Part shown: positions 1 through 11,850 of the stretch, piece by piece | How the letters are laid out: each line of letters starts with the position of its first letter | Numbering within the stretch: position 1 is the stretch's first letter | Source of the DNA: Endomychus coccineus | Taxonomy: Eukaryota > Arthropoda > Insecta > Coleoptera > Endomychidae | Reading direction: 5' to 3' | NCBI GenBank assembly: GCA_958510875.1 | Contig: OY294067.1 | Location: 235,580,361-235,644,360, forward strand | Length of the DNA: 64,000 nt | Notes under the pieces: model-generated | What the model was told of the DNA's origin: nothing | Database searches by the model: none | What the model saw: the letters and a program-made list of their open reading frames with translations, nothing else | Translations under genes and position numbers: made by a program

Positions 1-79
1 CCACAAAAAAAGCCGAAAACTCTATTTTTAAATGGAAACCTCATTTTCCTTTTTGTGATCTTTATTTTTCTATACTTTG

Positions 80-372
80 ACCACACGAGAGGAAAATCTA
101 TAATGTTCGAAGAACATGGTGTGAGCCAGCGGTAGAATGTTGGGAGAGAAGACACGCATTCGAATTTTTCGTCAAGGTTTGGAGGTTATAGGCATGAGGA
201 AAGACTTCACTAGGCAAAGAGTTGCACAAGTTTACCGTTCGATAGAAAAATTACGTCTGGTAGGAAGAAGTTCGGTAGGTCTCGAGCTTGACAATGAAGG
301 GGTGACTATAGCTTGAGCTTGTCTAGTCCGCCTATCTGGAATCTCTCGTGATGGAATAACAAACGAGAAAAA
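80..372 (-). repeat. LINE 3' end fragment
   Basis: This stretch matches the 3' part of the LINE relic at 7185-7480 in the same orientation, including the conserved block around TGGTAGGAAGAAGTTCGG. Translated on the minus strand it gives remnants of the C-terminal reverse-transcriptase tail with several disruptions. It is a 5'-truncated, non-functional copy. The stretch 373-698 that follows holds nothing I recognise. Confidence 0.7.
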
Positions 373-698
373 AATAGGATCACTCTCAATTAGGTTTCCT
401 ATATCAAAATCCCACAATTTTTAACTTATTGCAAATACCTCGTTTGTAAACTCTTGAAATTCCACGGTTTATTAATAAAAATAATAGAAATGACACAAAA
501 TTCAAGTATATTACAAATGTTCAATATTTGTTCCTTCGACTTCTAAACACTTTCCCCATCTGCGAAGTAATCCTTGGTTGATTTAAATTTTCGAATTAAT
601 TTCTTACCCGGACCATTGAGTCGTCAATGGTAGTTAATGGGGTAAACCCGATTTTTTATTGATCCTAAATAAAAAAAATCGAGGACTGATAAATCCAT

Positions 699-1010
699 GG
701 TCGGTGTTCATCAGAAATCTCGACTGTTGTTCCACCATGAGACTTTCCAGATACGCGGACTAGACGAGCTCAAGCTAGTTACCCCTTCACTGTCAAGCTT
801 GAGACCTGCCGAACTTCTTCCTACCAGATTTCTTTTTTTTTCGAACAGCGAAGTTTTGGAACTCTTTACCTAGTGAGGTTTTTCCACATGCCTATAACCT
901 CCAAACCTTCAAGAAAAATACGAATGCTTATCTCCTCTCCCTACATTCCACTGCTCGCTCACACGATTTTCTTCGAACATTATAGGTTTCCCTCTCGTGT
1001 AGTTAAAGTA
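699..1010 (+). repeat. LINE 3' end fragment, inverted relative to 80-372
   Basis: A second copy of the same LINE tail, here on the plus strand. It runs from the conserved region after the reverse-transcriptase domain to the end block CTCTCGTGTAG, which is the reverse complement of the start of the 80-372 copy. The two copies form an imperfect inverted pair about 330 bp apart. No open frame survives. Confidence 0.7.
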
Positions 1011-1069
1011 TAAAAAATGAAACGTGTGGCACTCGGGGACTGCCGCGGTAAAGCTATTGCATAGCACTA

Positions 1070-1140
1070 CGCCACTGGAAAAAGTTGGGCAGAAAAACAT
1101 CCACTACCCCTTCAAAATCTTCACGAATTATGAGTAAAAA
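1070..1140 (+). repeat. Fragment of the foldback repeat seen at 52.8-53.9 kb
   Basis: The words CTACCCCTTCAAAATCTTCA and the preceding CGCCACTGGAAAAAG also occur in the foldback element at 52771-53874 (near 53400 and 53570). This is a short isolated piece of that dispersed family. Confidence 0.6.
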
Positions 1141-1174
1141 AGAGTATCATCTTGATCTCTATGAAGAGTATTCT

Positions 1175-1228
1175 GTGACAAGCATAGATAACTCTACTAC
1201 CGGTAGTAGAGTTATCTATGGTGACAAG
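1175..1228. mobile_element. 38-bp perfect palindrome with 8-bp target duplication
   Basis: Positions 1183-1220 are a perfect palindrome: an 18-base arm beginning CATAGATAACTC, then CG, then the exact reverse complement. It is flanked on both sides by the identical octamer GTGACAAG (1175-1182 and 1221-1228). An exact 8-bp duplication around a pair of inverted termini is what an 8-bp-duplicating transposase (P or hAT type) leaves if everything between the terminal repeats is lost. That origin is inference; the palindrome and the duplication are directly visible. Confidence 0.75.
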
Positions 1229-1244
1229 TGTCAGTTGACTTGTA

Positions 1245-1830
1245 AACACAATTTTATACGAAAGTTTTAACGTTCAGATCTCGATAGCGCTTCCGGCTCC
1301 GGGATTTTCACGTGGCCTATCGAAATTAGAAGGTTCGAATTGTATAAAAACACAATTGCATGCACGCCAATGTCTTATGTAACTAGCTACGAACGTAATC
1401 ATTTTGACAAATCCTCGAGGAGCTCGCTGCGCGTAAGTTAGAGTTTACACATTTTACCTCTATTTTGTTAATTTGGGGCTATTTAAGTAGCTAGAAAATT
1501 CCCTTTCGTACGACGCATGTCATATGCTAGTAGGTGACACCTGAGAATACCTCAACTGTTTTAATTAAATTTTCCTATTTAATCGACATTTTGGGGCCCG
1601 AGACTATGCTATTTAGTTGGCCCCGTTCATAAACTAACGACATGGAGCGAAAACCGCATGCGAAAAGTCCTCGTTAAGACGTTCTATGTACCGTAAATTT
1701 GCACTCGCGAGCTACGCGCTTCTCACGTGAACGTCTTTCGATTCATCGAAAATTAACCAATTCAAAACAGTTTTCGCCCCACTTTGGGGCTATCACGACC
1801 TTTTAAAAGGTTCAAAGTTAACATTTCGAC
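1245..1830 (+). repeat. Old copy of the repeat internal to the 55.3 and 57.6 kb elements
   Basis: This segment aligns with the internal part of the two terminal-inverted-repeat elements at 55298-56187 and 57604-58494. Shared words include CACGTGGCCTATCGAAATTA-like sequence, GAGGAGCTCGCTGCGCGTAA and TTAATTAAATTTTCCTATTTAA. Here it is more diverged and lacks the terminal repeats, so it is an older, end-truncated copy or a free copy of the cargo. Confidence 0.7.
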
Positions 1831-3554
1831 AATTTTAAGCTCGGCCGAGCTACATGGTATTTTGTTTTTTTTTCTTGATTAGGTCGCCGCGCTCAAAGCC
1901 CGCGATAAAAACTATATGCGATAGCTTATAAAAATCCGGTGAATGCGAACATTGAAAGGGTCGCGTATTAGCTATCCATTGGTCAGAACACGTTTTTAGC
2001 AGAAAACTGTTTACTAAATGACTGTTGTTACCTGTATTCAGCCAGTGGTAAATTTTCTTAAAATATTTAAATATCCTTCTCCTGAAAAATGTTATAGTTT
2101 TAGAGCATAGCAAAAAAATTTGAGCGTTTACATTTTGCCATTTAAATTTTGTTGTGTTGTGCAAAGCTACTACCCTGTCATACCTGACTGCACAAAATAC
2201 ATTGAATTGCAAGCTGACTTAAAAATGTATTGTGCTGAACTTTTTAGGATTTGAATTTCTCCAGTGATGGGAATTATTTTTTGTGAATTTCACTTCGTGA
2301 GTCCAAATAATATCATTTAAAAATGATTTTTCGTCATAAAACCGATTAATTCGTTTTTGAAAATCGTTAACTTTCAATTATTGTACCATAGAGTATGAGT
2401 ATAAATAACATTTTTTTTTAAGTATCCTGTTTATTGAAAATCTTGACAAACCAGACTCTCTGGAGCATTCTCTTCAAGATTTTGACTGATAAACTATGAG
2501 AAAAACCAAATGAGAAACTTATTGGTATTGTCATTGTTGACGATTGACTTATTTCCCTGTAGTTTAGCTTTTATAGATCTGACATTTCTAGAATTTCGAT
2601 AAGAACCTAGTAAAAAGTTTCTCTATTTTCAGTTCAGAAAAAGAGTACAAGAACAATCATGTGGGTTTCCATTTAAAAAAGTTGACTTTTTGCCATATTT
2701 TGTAGGCGATTTCCAAAAATTATTTGCAAACTGCGTACATACCATCAAAAAAGGTTTGAATGAATAAGTGAATTATATTGCGGTCTGTATCTGTCATTTT
2801 AACATAAATATGCTATTATCCCTAAAACGGTTTGAGCTAGGTTTAGAAACACCTCAAATGTACCTGAAATTTACAGATTTCGAGAATATAATAATAATAT
2901 ACAGTTTGTTCTATTTGAAATAACCAAGTTGATGTTCACTTCCGGTATAATGGGATGTGCGAGATTCTTGAAAATATATTAGCTGAAAAGCTTTGATAAA
3001 TACTCAAATTTCAGAATTTTTCTATGAGATATCGGTCCCGGCGTTCGTCGTAAGACCCTGTATATTTGAATCACATTTATCTCACGAATCAAATTATAAA
3101 TGTCTAGACCTTCTGATCTCAGTTTCAATGCCCAAAATGACCCAAAATATTAAATTGTATCGCTTTTTTGAAGGAATTAATTCCTAATATTAATAATACA
3201 GAATTTTTATTTTCAATGTTTTATTATTTAAAATCTGTATAATAACCTTTCTTTTACGATTTTATAGGTAAAGAAGACATTTTAGCTGAATATGTATTAC
3301 ACAAAATAATGAAGATGTTTATTATTATCATACATAGGGCTCTACAAAGAATCTTATCAAAGGTTGGATGTTAGAGATGCCAAAAAACGATTCACCCACT
3401 AAGCAATTTCTGAATAGTATTAAAAGGAAAAACGCAACTAGTTTATTGGTTTCGAGCTTTAATGTTTAGTGATTAATTGTTCAAAATTTTTCTATGCGTT
3501 CTGAAAATGGTACTACTGAAAGATGCATAATGAAAATTTATTACTGAAACAGTA
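1831..3554. other. No recognisable gene
   Basis: AT-rich sequence with only short, unconvincing open frames, the longest being 120 codons on the minus strand near 1850-2212 with no recognisable motif. A word similar to mariner ends (ACCCTGTATA) occurs near 3053, but I could not find a partner end. Confidence 0.6.
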
Positions 3555-4075
3555 ATGTTATACATCAAGCAAAGCACAACTTATGACAACTTATTTTTTG
3601 AGGTAATGGAAACTATGAGAGAATTTCTTCGACCTATCCATGCTTATAATTCTACATATGCTAATAGTTTATTTTATAAATCAATACACAAATTCAACAA
3701 ATTACCACCAAACATAAAAGATTTAGCAAATCAAAAGTTGTTTAAGAAATCCATATTCCATATTCACATTACTAGCCAGTAAAGCTTATTATTCTGTGAA
3801 AGAGTACGAATGTGATAAGAACCTATGATACTTATCTAGTAAATTCTCAATTTTATAGTTTTATATTTCATATTTTGTTCCTATTCACGTAGATATGTTC
3901 CTTCATATTAATGCTTCTATTACAGCTATATATGAGATTTTATATTTTATTTTATCTCATCAATGATTCATTTTATATTCTAGTTTAGTATTAGGGTTAG
4001 GTTTAGGTATAAGTTTAAAATTTTGTAAGTCATTTCAATGGTAATTGCAATACAGTTTATCTATCTATCTATGTG
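3555..4075 (+). pseudogene. LINE reverse-transcriptase C-terminus and 3' end
   Basis: The 75-codon frame at 3555-3782 contains the post-reverse-transcriptase signature seen in CR1/L2-type LINEs: an aromatic residue, then NKLPPNIKD, then a lysine-rich FKK segment. Just past its stop, in another frame, comes the expected YYSVKEY motif, so a frameshift splits the tail. The sequence ends near 4075 in repeats of ATCT, a typical short-tandem LINE 3' tail. The rest of the element is missing (5' truncation). Clade assignment is tentative. Confidence 0.7.
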
Positions 4076-5272
4076 CTAACATGATCAATGAAAGTGAGAG
4101 ATACTTAGATTATCTATATTTTAGGATACAGTAATAAAGTACTATAGTAACTTTCCTAATTGATGCAGTTTGATTTTCGAAGTATGGTAAAATAATATGG
4201 TATGGTTTTTTTAATAATTTTCATGTACTTATGTAATTGTATTAGATGTAGTGTTTATTTGCTGAAAAGTGGAATTTTTTCTGAGATATTTCAGTTTAAT
4301 ATTGTTAAAGACTTTTAAGTTTCATCCAGATTAAAAAAAATTTAGTAATATTGTATAAGTTTCATCAAATGCTCTGTTCATCAACATTCATTCAGTCATA
4401 CCTTCTTCAAGAAATTATAGATACCATTAATAATTTCAAAGATAAAAAACACTTGCAAACAATAATCACGATCTATCTTAGAAGTATCTTAGGCATATGG
4501 GTTAATGTATTGTATATCAAGAGGACCGAAATGTATATCAAAATCACTCTAAATACGACATTTAACTTACCTCTTTTTCGGCAGAACTGCAAATGTTTCC
4601 AGTTGCAACTTTTGTATTTGAGTAAAGTCTTGAACATGCGCTCAAACCCATCGACAATAATCAGGGGGAGTGACTATAACTTCCTACTTCCGTACGGTGG
4701 GGTTTACCCTTCTCCCACCTTAATTATTCATAAAACTTACAAGAAGGTCACTAAACACATAAGTTTTCAAGTGATTGAAGTTTAATATAATAAAGTGCTA
4801 ACTTACATATATTTCGAAATAAATCTAGTCTATGCTCTTAAAGTTAGCGCCAGGGTTTTTATGATTGCAATTTGCTGATCAGATTATTTATCTAAGGAAC
4901 AAATCACTCAACCGGAACCGAATATGATCTCATGTTAGACAAGACGGCAGCTGTTCGGCTCCGCTATGTAATTCCTCACAGGTTCCACTAAAAGTCCTTT
5001 ACTAGGTTATTCGCGAAAACCGTTTGCTTGAGCTGTTTACAGTTTTCGTGAAAAATGAGTTACAAAATCCGGAATGTAATTTCATTTATTGTGAAATAAC
5101 CTGAAAACGCCGAAACTCTCGATTGTACCTCAAGTTGCTGTCAACATTCCCATTCTCCTTCTTGAATGAAATACAATTTACTTCTGGTATATTTGTACTG
5201 TATATTTTGACCAGTTCGAAAAATTAATAGTTAACTAAATACGGTTCAATTTCATTCGCCCTATTTGAATTC
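4076..5272. other. Unassigned, includes a 144-codon frame of unknown meaning
   Basis: AT-rich DNA. An open frame of 144 codons lies at 4351-4785 on the plus strand. I recognise no domain in it and its composition looks like chance translation of AT-rich DNA, so I do not call a gene. Nothing else stands out. Confidence 0.5.
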
Positions 5273-5301
5273 AGGTATTTGGCTTCGGAGCCGAAATACC
5301 T
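5273..5301. repeat. Short hairpin used as hAT target
   Basis: AGGTATTT-GGCT-TCGG-AGCC-G-AAATACCT forms a hairpin with a TCGG loop and one bulged G. The right arm of this hairpin supplies most of the 8-bp target duplicated by the hAT element that follows. Confidence 0.75.
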
Positions 5302-5303
5302 AC

Positions 5304-7167
5304 CAGTGGCGGCTCCTCGAAGGAGGCTAAGGAGGCTCAGCCTCCTCACCAATTTATCTCAATGATCATTCTCCATTTTATTTCCTGTTTCTCTGATAAT
5401 TTTTAAAATTTGACAATTAATTCCCCGTTCTCAGTAGTTATTTTTAATCTGGCAACAGTGCCCTGAGGCTAGACTCTCTATATATCTCAAACGCTGAGCA
5501 TGTGTTGTTCAACGCAGTTGCCGTTTTTCCGACCAGTCCGAACGCCAACTGGGTAAATCAGCGAAAACGGCAACACCCTCTGGAGGCTAGCCTGCGGCAG
5601 CCGCTAGCAATCTATGACATACGAGACGTGCGTTCTGCCGACTGCTGAGTAGGTCAGTCAGTGCTTGTTTGTTTATGTGTTGTCACGCCAAGTAAGGTTA
5701 GAATGTTGTCTGTTGTAAATTTAAAATGAGTGTTAGTGAGTTAGTTGCTGCCCTTTAGAAAATCCATTTAGTGAATTATCATATGATAAAAGTGTTTCTT
5801 TTAAATAAACGGCCTTTACCGGATTTGAAAGGATTAGTAATGTCAGGTAACTATCAAAATCGATCATTGTTAATACTAATAGTAATATTGACAAGACGAA
5901 GTTTTAAAAAAATCATTGATTTCCCTGTAATGCTCCAACACGATGGAATTTTACATCACGTGCAGTATTTACCATCCATAAAAATAAAGACAAATTAATT
6001 GAAACATTTGATTTTGTATTAAACAGTGATGACTTTTCAACAGATCAGGTTTCATTAAATGCTGCTGTTGGTTTAAAATCAGAAAATGAAAAATTTTTGT
6101 TTTTTCTTGATAATTTAAAATTAATATTTGAACAAACTGATCTTATTAATTAATTATTAATTTTACAACATAAATTCAAGAGATCGTTTGAAACATCTCA
6201 TTGGAAAAATTTCAAGTTTCCGTAATACAGTATTTCATTTTAATATTTTATTTGAAAATTTTTCAACTGATGAGGCTCCTCCCGCGAAAAGGAGGAAAAC
6301 ATATAATTTGGTAGACAAGAAACTACATTAAGTATAAACAACTTTTTTATGAAATTTTAGATACTATTAAAGGTCAAATTGAGATTCGATTTTCCGATTT
6401 ACATGAATTGAAGTTTTTGACTTGACGAATAGAAGATTTTTCGAATCTTTTTCAAAAGAGTTCCCCAATACACTTTAAGATAACTTAGTTCTAAAATATA
6501 AATTTTTTGATAAAATAGCACGGCACAATGAATTATGCGTTATATACTCGGATAAAGATATTTTAGGCCAGTATGACAGTCACGCCGATATGATAAAATA
6601 TATGATAGACAATGATTTGCAACAAGTTTTACCTCAGTTTCATAAACTACTTTGTTTGACAGTCACCATTTCTGTCACGTCGGCATCGGTGGAGAGATCA
6701 TTTTCTACTCTCAAACGAATTAAAACTTACATGCCAAATACAATGGGCCAAAATCGTTTATACAATGTTAGTTTAATATTTATTGAAAAAGATTTAGTAA
6801 AACACTTAAAACAAAATTATAAATTTTTTGATAATATTATTGATCATTTTTCGCAAACTAAAGACCGTTAATATATAAAAAAAAAATAGAATCAATAAAA
6901 AAAAACAAAATATGAAAAATTCCAAAAAAAAGAAAAAATATTTTAAATTTCAAAAAAAAAATAAAAGACAAAAAACGAATAAAAAAATTTGTTGGCAAGA
7001 GAAACTCTATACCTCCACGTTGGTTCTTGCTGGGTAACAATTAGTTTTGTCACTGAAGTAGCTGGTACGGCCGCTATGCAAAGGTTAAAAGGCTGTGAAT
7101 AGAGTATATTTTTACAAAAACGTTTTATGTCCAGCCTCCTCTCTCAAAAATTCACGAGCCGCCACTG
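5304..7167 (+). mobile_element. hAT transposon with terminal repeats and target duplication
   Basis: The left end CAGTGGCGGCTCCTCGA and the right end, read in reverse complement as CAGTGGCGGCTCGTGAA, are terminal inverted repeats. The flanks are ATACCTAC at 5296-5303 and TTACCTAC at 7168-7175, an 8-bp target duplication with one mismatch, as expected for hAT. The element is 1,864 bp, shorter than a typical autonomous hAT, and its transposase is broken (see 5771-6871). A-rich sequence fills 6875-6990. It has been immobile for some time unless helped in trans. Confidence 0.93.
5771..6871 (+). pseudogene. hAT transposase remnant
   Basis: The 3' open frame (6590-6871, 93 codons) carries the hAT C-terminal dimerisation domain, with the signature SVERSFSTLKRIK followed by MGQNRL and an IEKDL-type helix. 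Upstream, at 5771-5998, fragments in more than one frame resemble the N-terminal zinc-finger region of ZMYM1-like hAT transposases (the RPLPDLKGL block). Between them are stops, frameshifts and a large internal loss that removes most of the RNase-H-like core. A hAT transposase cuts and rejoins DNA at the element's terminal repeats; this copy cannot. Family assignment is firm, the exact lineage is not. Confidence 0.85.
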
Positions 7168-7184
7168 TTACCTACTTGAATTTT

Positions 7185-8275
7185 TTTTCTACACGAGAGA
7201 AAAATCGATAATGTTCGAAGAACTTCGCGTGAGCTAGCGGTGGAATCTTGGGATAGGAGATAGGCATTCGAATCTCTCTTGAAGCTTTGGAGGTTATAGG
7301 CATAGGGAAAGACCTCAATAGGCAAAGAGTTCCACAACTTCGCCGTTCGATAGTAAAATGAAATCTGGTAGGAAGAAGTTCGGCAGGTCTCGAGCTTGAG
7401 CTCGTCTAGTCTACCTATCTGGAATTTCTCGTGGTGAAATAACAGACCAGATTTTTGAAGAATACCGACCATGGAAAAGGGAGATATCGCCCACCATTCT
7501 ACAATCTTCTAGAGAGGTCAATGAATTCGTAAGTGTGACATCATCAATCAGACGAATAGTTCTCTTCCAAGAGCTTCAGCGTATCTTTGGGAGCCGCATT
7601 CAAAACATATGAACAGTACTCCAGGACAGGTCGAATCTGTGCTATGTAGATTATGAGGAAATGTAAAGTATGCTGAGATGTGAAGTAGCTCCTGATTCGA
7701 AATAGAAAACCCAGTTTTTGTGAAGCGATTTTTGCAATGGACCTCACATGCTCATTCTATGAGAGGGTGCTGTTGAGCATGGTTATAGAAGACCTGACAT
7801 CATCATATAAGGGATAGTGGAATCCGCCTTCTTGAGGAAAATGCAAGCTTATTGAGTTTTGGTTGCATTAAATTCTACTACATTATCAGATACCCGTTAA
7901 CGCGGCTCTGTTTTGCTCCTCTGCAAAGCTGTGGACGGGACAGGTGATCATTCACAGCAGATCGTTTATATGGAGCATATCCCTGTGAAACACCAGCAGT
8001 GATAGTCATTGTATCGGAGGATACTCCGTCACCACCATATGGAGTGATACGTCTGAGAGAAAACTCGAAAGTAAGCGATACAGTTAAGGCGGCAAGCCGT
8101 ATGACGGAAGTTGCCCAAAAAGTCTTTTGTGCCAGGTCAAATGCTGTGAAGATATCCAGTGCCACAGCTAGAGATTTCTCCTAATCTTCAATAGATGTCT
8201 GCCATACATGTTACGTAGGCAAGCAGTTCTCCTGTTGATCTCTGCTGACGAAAGCCATATTGCCGGTCATCCACG
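7185..8275 (-). pseudogene. Jockey-like LINE reverse-transcriptase relic
   Basis: Read on the minus strand from about 8275 down, broken frames carry reverse-transcriptase blocks in the right order: DDRQYGFRQQRST (fingers), VALDI..AFD (palm, first catalytic region), a degraded GVSQG block where GVPQGS is expected, then RPVLEYCSYV and APKDTLKLLE (thumb), then the tail motif RTAKLWNSLP. The FADD-type catalytic block is not visible. Several frameshifts and stops interrupt it. The 3' end abuts the hAT element. A LINE copies itself by target-primed reverse transcription; this copy is dead. Confidence 0.85.
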
Positions 8276-9000
8276 ACCGAGTCTTCCTAATGCAGAACCT
8301 TGCAGTAAGAAGTATGGTAGGGGCAAATAGAAGAACATCATGTAGAAACATCTTCCGAGAATTGCAATTACTACCCCTTCCATGTATGTATATAAAGCAA
8401 CTTTTGATATATGTCAAAATAAATGTTGTTGCTTTTCCCCGCAATAATTTCAATCATACTTATCCTACTAGAGGCCGAGCAGACCTGTTGATACCTCAGC
8501 ATAATATGTCTCTGTATGAAGAAAGTCCACGATATATGGCCATAAAGATGTTCAATAAACTTCCGCAGTCGCTGAAAGATAATGCTAACTTAAATCAGTT
8601 TAAGAAGAGAGTTCATAAACTTTTGCAAGAGCATGTATTTTACAGTGTTTCTGAGTACTTGGCATCTATAATAACAGATGATCCATAAAGCTTTGCTCAT
8701 TTCCTTTAGTTTCCTAATTTAATATTCATAAATAAGTATAATAGTTACTGGGCTATAATCGTAATTATTATTTGTTACTTTTCGAACTTAATATAATAAT
8801 GCTTTTCACAGGAAGTATTATCTTTGTATTTCTTTGCAACGTTTCTTCTTTTTTGTTTTCTTTTTCTATCCTATTTGTTGTACCAAAATACGTGTTCATT
8901 TATCTATTTAATTATTTTCTTACTTACATCCCTGTATATTCTTGACGTGTCTTATACCATGTTATCATTGGTCTTATGGACAATACAAATTATTATTAAT
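8276..9000 (+). pseudogene. CR1/L2-like LINE C-terminus with ATT-rich 3' end
   Basis: The frame at 8260-8688 (142 codons) encodes a thumb and tail region of a LINE reverse transcriptase different from its minus-strand neighbour: a VGANRRTSCR segment, LLPLPCMYI, then SPRYMAIKMFNKLPQSLKD and the terminal FYSVSEYL motif. It ends in a stop and is followed by an AT-rich 3' region closing in ATT repeats near 8990-9005. The same YSV-E-Y ending is seen in the relic at 3555-4075, so these belong to related lineages. The 5' end is lost at the junction with the minus-strand LINE. Confidence 0.8.
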
Positions 9001-9010
9001 ATTATTATTC

Positions 9011-10288
9011 TCCTAATTCATAATATGCCGATTATTTTGGGGCATAGGTACTGGAAAGAATCAACTTCGTTTTTTCCACATTTACGATCAGAAGTTTCTC
9101 ATTGAATAAATCAATTAAGATTGTTAATTCTTTTTCAACTCTGTTTTTCGAAATATTCAAATTATTATCTTTTTAAACTTTCTAAAGTTGGAGAATGGAA
9201 CTTAAATTCACACAGACACTTGTTTTCAATTTCTAATTAATGCTGACAAATTTTTTCACAACACTTTGGCATTCTCAAAGCTTGAAGTGTGATGGTGTAA
9301 CAATTTGTTAGCATTAATTATAAATTATGTTTTTGTCTCCAACTTTACAAAGTTTAAAATAATTTTACACTAAGTAAACGCCGAAACAATAGAATATCAT
9401 CTGAAATGCTCTATCATACGCAAAGCTGATTAGTTCTCCTGTGATGAGTAAATTTTAGATATCATTTATGTATATCACCACATTCCAATTTTTTCTCTTA
9501 ATTCATAACATCATTACATTACATTATTCTGTACGCTTATCACGGTAGCTTTTCATTGATATACAGAGACAATCCTGACCTTTTTTAGCATCATATATTG
9601 TGGAAGTCAAGGCCGCCATTGCATCTCCTGTTGATCTGATATTTCTGATTGCAAATTGCTTGTCAGATAAAAGCTCGTATCACTCTAAGTATTCTGATTT
9701 TTTATGACTTTTTTCATATTTTTGAAATACTAGATAAGATAATAATTGATGTTTAATAAATAGTCATTCCTGGATTACCAATTTTGAGGATAGGTACCAC
9801 TAGAGATCATTTGAGATCGGGAAAAGACCTATTTCTAGAGTTTTATTTTCTAAATGGCCGATTGAATTTTTTAGTTGTTCAACAAGGAGCTTCACGTTAT
9901 TAGCTAGTAATAAACTATAAAATATTTCACACTGTAGATAAACTATAACACTATATAAATAGGAAACAATCACCCCTATCCACTAAAAATACTGTTAAAG
10001 TACTGAGGACTTTTCTGCTACCAAATAGCCATCATCATAAGGATGACTCATTAATAGTGTTATTAGCTGGTATTCCATATCTGTTAAGAGCACTACTGTT
10101 GGATCTCAGACTCAATATTACGTTTTTGATTTTACACATTTATTGAATTTGCAATTACTAGGAATTTCATTGATACTCTTTGTCTATTGCTTATTGCGAC
10201 GAAAAATGTATTGAAGTGGTTTCAAACTCCTCTGTTCTCCAGAAATGTTTTTTTTATTTCAATGAATGATTACTTTCATGATTATTTG
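9011..10288 (-). repeat. Left arm of an old inverted repeat (LINE relic)
   Basis: The reverse complement of this stretch aligns along its length with 16017-17336. It includes LINE reverse-transcriptase remnants on the minus strand, the MITE at 9176-9354, and non-coding words such as TTCACACTGTAGATAAACTA that recur inverted near 16380. Divergence is substantial (many indels), so this is an old duplication or two independent insertions of one composite. Confidence 0.8.
9176..9354. mobile_element. Palindromic MITE, TA target
   Basis: The ends AACTTTCTAAAGTTGGAGA and its inverted partner bracket a 179-bp, largely self-complementary element. TA dinucleotides flank both ends, suggesting Tc1/mariner-type mobilisation. 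Related copies sit at 16983-17170, truncated at about 21776-21860, and partially near 33035 and 34325. Confidence 0.75.
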
Positions 10289-10793
10289 TTTTACCCAGTT
10301 TGTTCACCTCTGTTAATAACATGTTTTACCTAGTTTTTTCAAGTCTTTCCATAATAGATTTGTGTATCTCTATTTTTATGGTAGTTTTGTTTGATGCTTC
10401 AATAAGGCGGTTTTAAGCAATAATATGTTGTTTATTCCCACGATTGTTTAATTCCTGGATCGTCGTTCAGTTTTTTTATACGATTCAAACATTATATTTA
10501 TGAAATTCGTCAGATCTTTCATTATCCATGGTGTTTTGGAAGTTTATTTCTTATTACTTGAAGTTGATTGTTTTTGTATGCTTTGAAATCATAGACTGTA
10601 AAGTTTCAACAAATAGATTCGTGGCATCATTTGAATCTTTGACAGGAAAAATGTCTAATCATTTCTCTGCTTCTAGCTGTACCGGTACATTTCTATTATT
10701 TCGAGGTCGGCGGCAACTAAGAAGCACGAGAAAATGATCGCTTATCTTGATTTCATAGACAAGCTGGTACAAAGAGTACTATATCTTTTGATA
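10289..10793. other. No recognisable gene
   Basis: About 500 bp of AT-rich DNA between the old repeat arm and the outer mariner element. A 69-codon frame at 10528-10737 has no recognisable motif. Confidence 0.5.
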
Positions 10794-10838
10794 CAGGGAT
10801 GTATCAGGATATATGTAAAAAAAATGTAATATTTGATT

Positions 10839-11850
10839 CTATATCATATTTCCAAGAAAAAAGTTCACATAATACATATTCCTATTTTCAACGGTTAACA
10901 AGTAATTCGCTATTTTCAATTTTTTTATGAAAATATCACATTTCCATGCAATTGACCTCTTTCTACAATCAACAACTAATGTAGACAAAATTAAATCATT
11001 GCAAATGGAAAAGAGCTCATTTTTCTTCTCGAGGAGATGCTCCTCCGTGTGAATTTCATTCTTGTAAACTTCCGCTTTCATGTAATCCCAGGCAGAAAAA
11101 TCGAGAGGTGTGAGGTCGGATAACCTGGCAGGCCGGGGAACTGTTCATCCCCGACCAATCCGTGTCGGATATGTTTTTCCCAAATATCTGCGGACGTCAA
11201 GAGCAAAATGGGGAGGAGCTACGCCATGCTGGAATATGATGTTCAGGGGGATATCCTCGAGAAGAATGGGTAGGTTCTCTTGAATAAATCGAAGATAACT
11301 CTCACCATCTAAATTTCTTGAATTTTCTTCAGCGTAATAATGAGAGTTGTGGATGTTGAATACGCCTTCTCTACTGAAAGTACACTCGTCTGTCCACAGG
11401 ATATGACGAAGGAAGCGATTGCCCTCTACTTCGTTGTGGAGAAACCACTTGCGGAATTCCATTCTCGGAACACTGTCATTTTCGTTCAATCCTTGCACCA
11501 ACGTAAAATGGTAAGGGTACAGCTGTGATCTCCTTGCAGTTCTCCTGATTGTCATGTGTGTAACATTGAAGTTCTGCCCTGCAGGCCGTGAGATGGCTTG
11601 GGGATTTCGATGTAATTCATCCAAAATACCATCCCCAGCATTTATTCTCTGAATACCTTCACGTCGCTGCCGATCGAAGCTGCCTCGTTTTCGAAAATTT
11701 TACATGGATTCTCAGGAACGTTCGCACCGAAGGAACACGCATATTTGGATATCGTCTCCGATATTCTCGTCTAGCTGCATTATGCGTTTCCGTTGCAGAA
11801 GCCATACATAAAATGGATATCGGTTAGTTCTTCGTTAGCGAACACTGGCA
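10839..11850 (-). pseudogene. Mariner-family transposase relic (outer element)
   Basis: On the minus strand the N-terminus shows the family's FMYGFCNGNA block and RYPN.RVPS (helix-turn-helix region), followed by a frameshifted stretch. The DDE core has ILWTDECTF with the first aspartate, and APPHFALDVRRYL. The second catalytic aspartate, normally in HDGAPPH, has become HGVAPPH, so the copy could not cut DNA even without its stops. A stop after RIGRG and a frameshift precede the third-aspartate region (LSDLTPLDF). The C-terminal frame runs on into the left terminal repeat. Confidence 0.85.

Noticed and set aside
1332..1350. GGTTCGAATT resembling a tRNA T-loop
   Set aside because: No matching acceptor, D or anticodon arms; the word belongs to a dispersed repeat (also at 55502 and 57762).
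4351..4785. 144-codon plus-strand frame
   Set aside because: No recognisable motif, no splice or repeat context, composition like AT-rich chance sequence.
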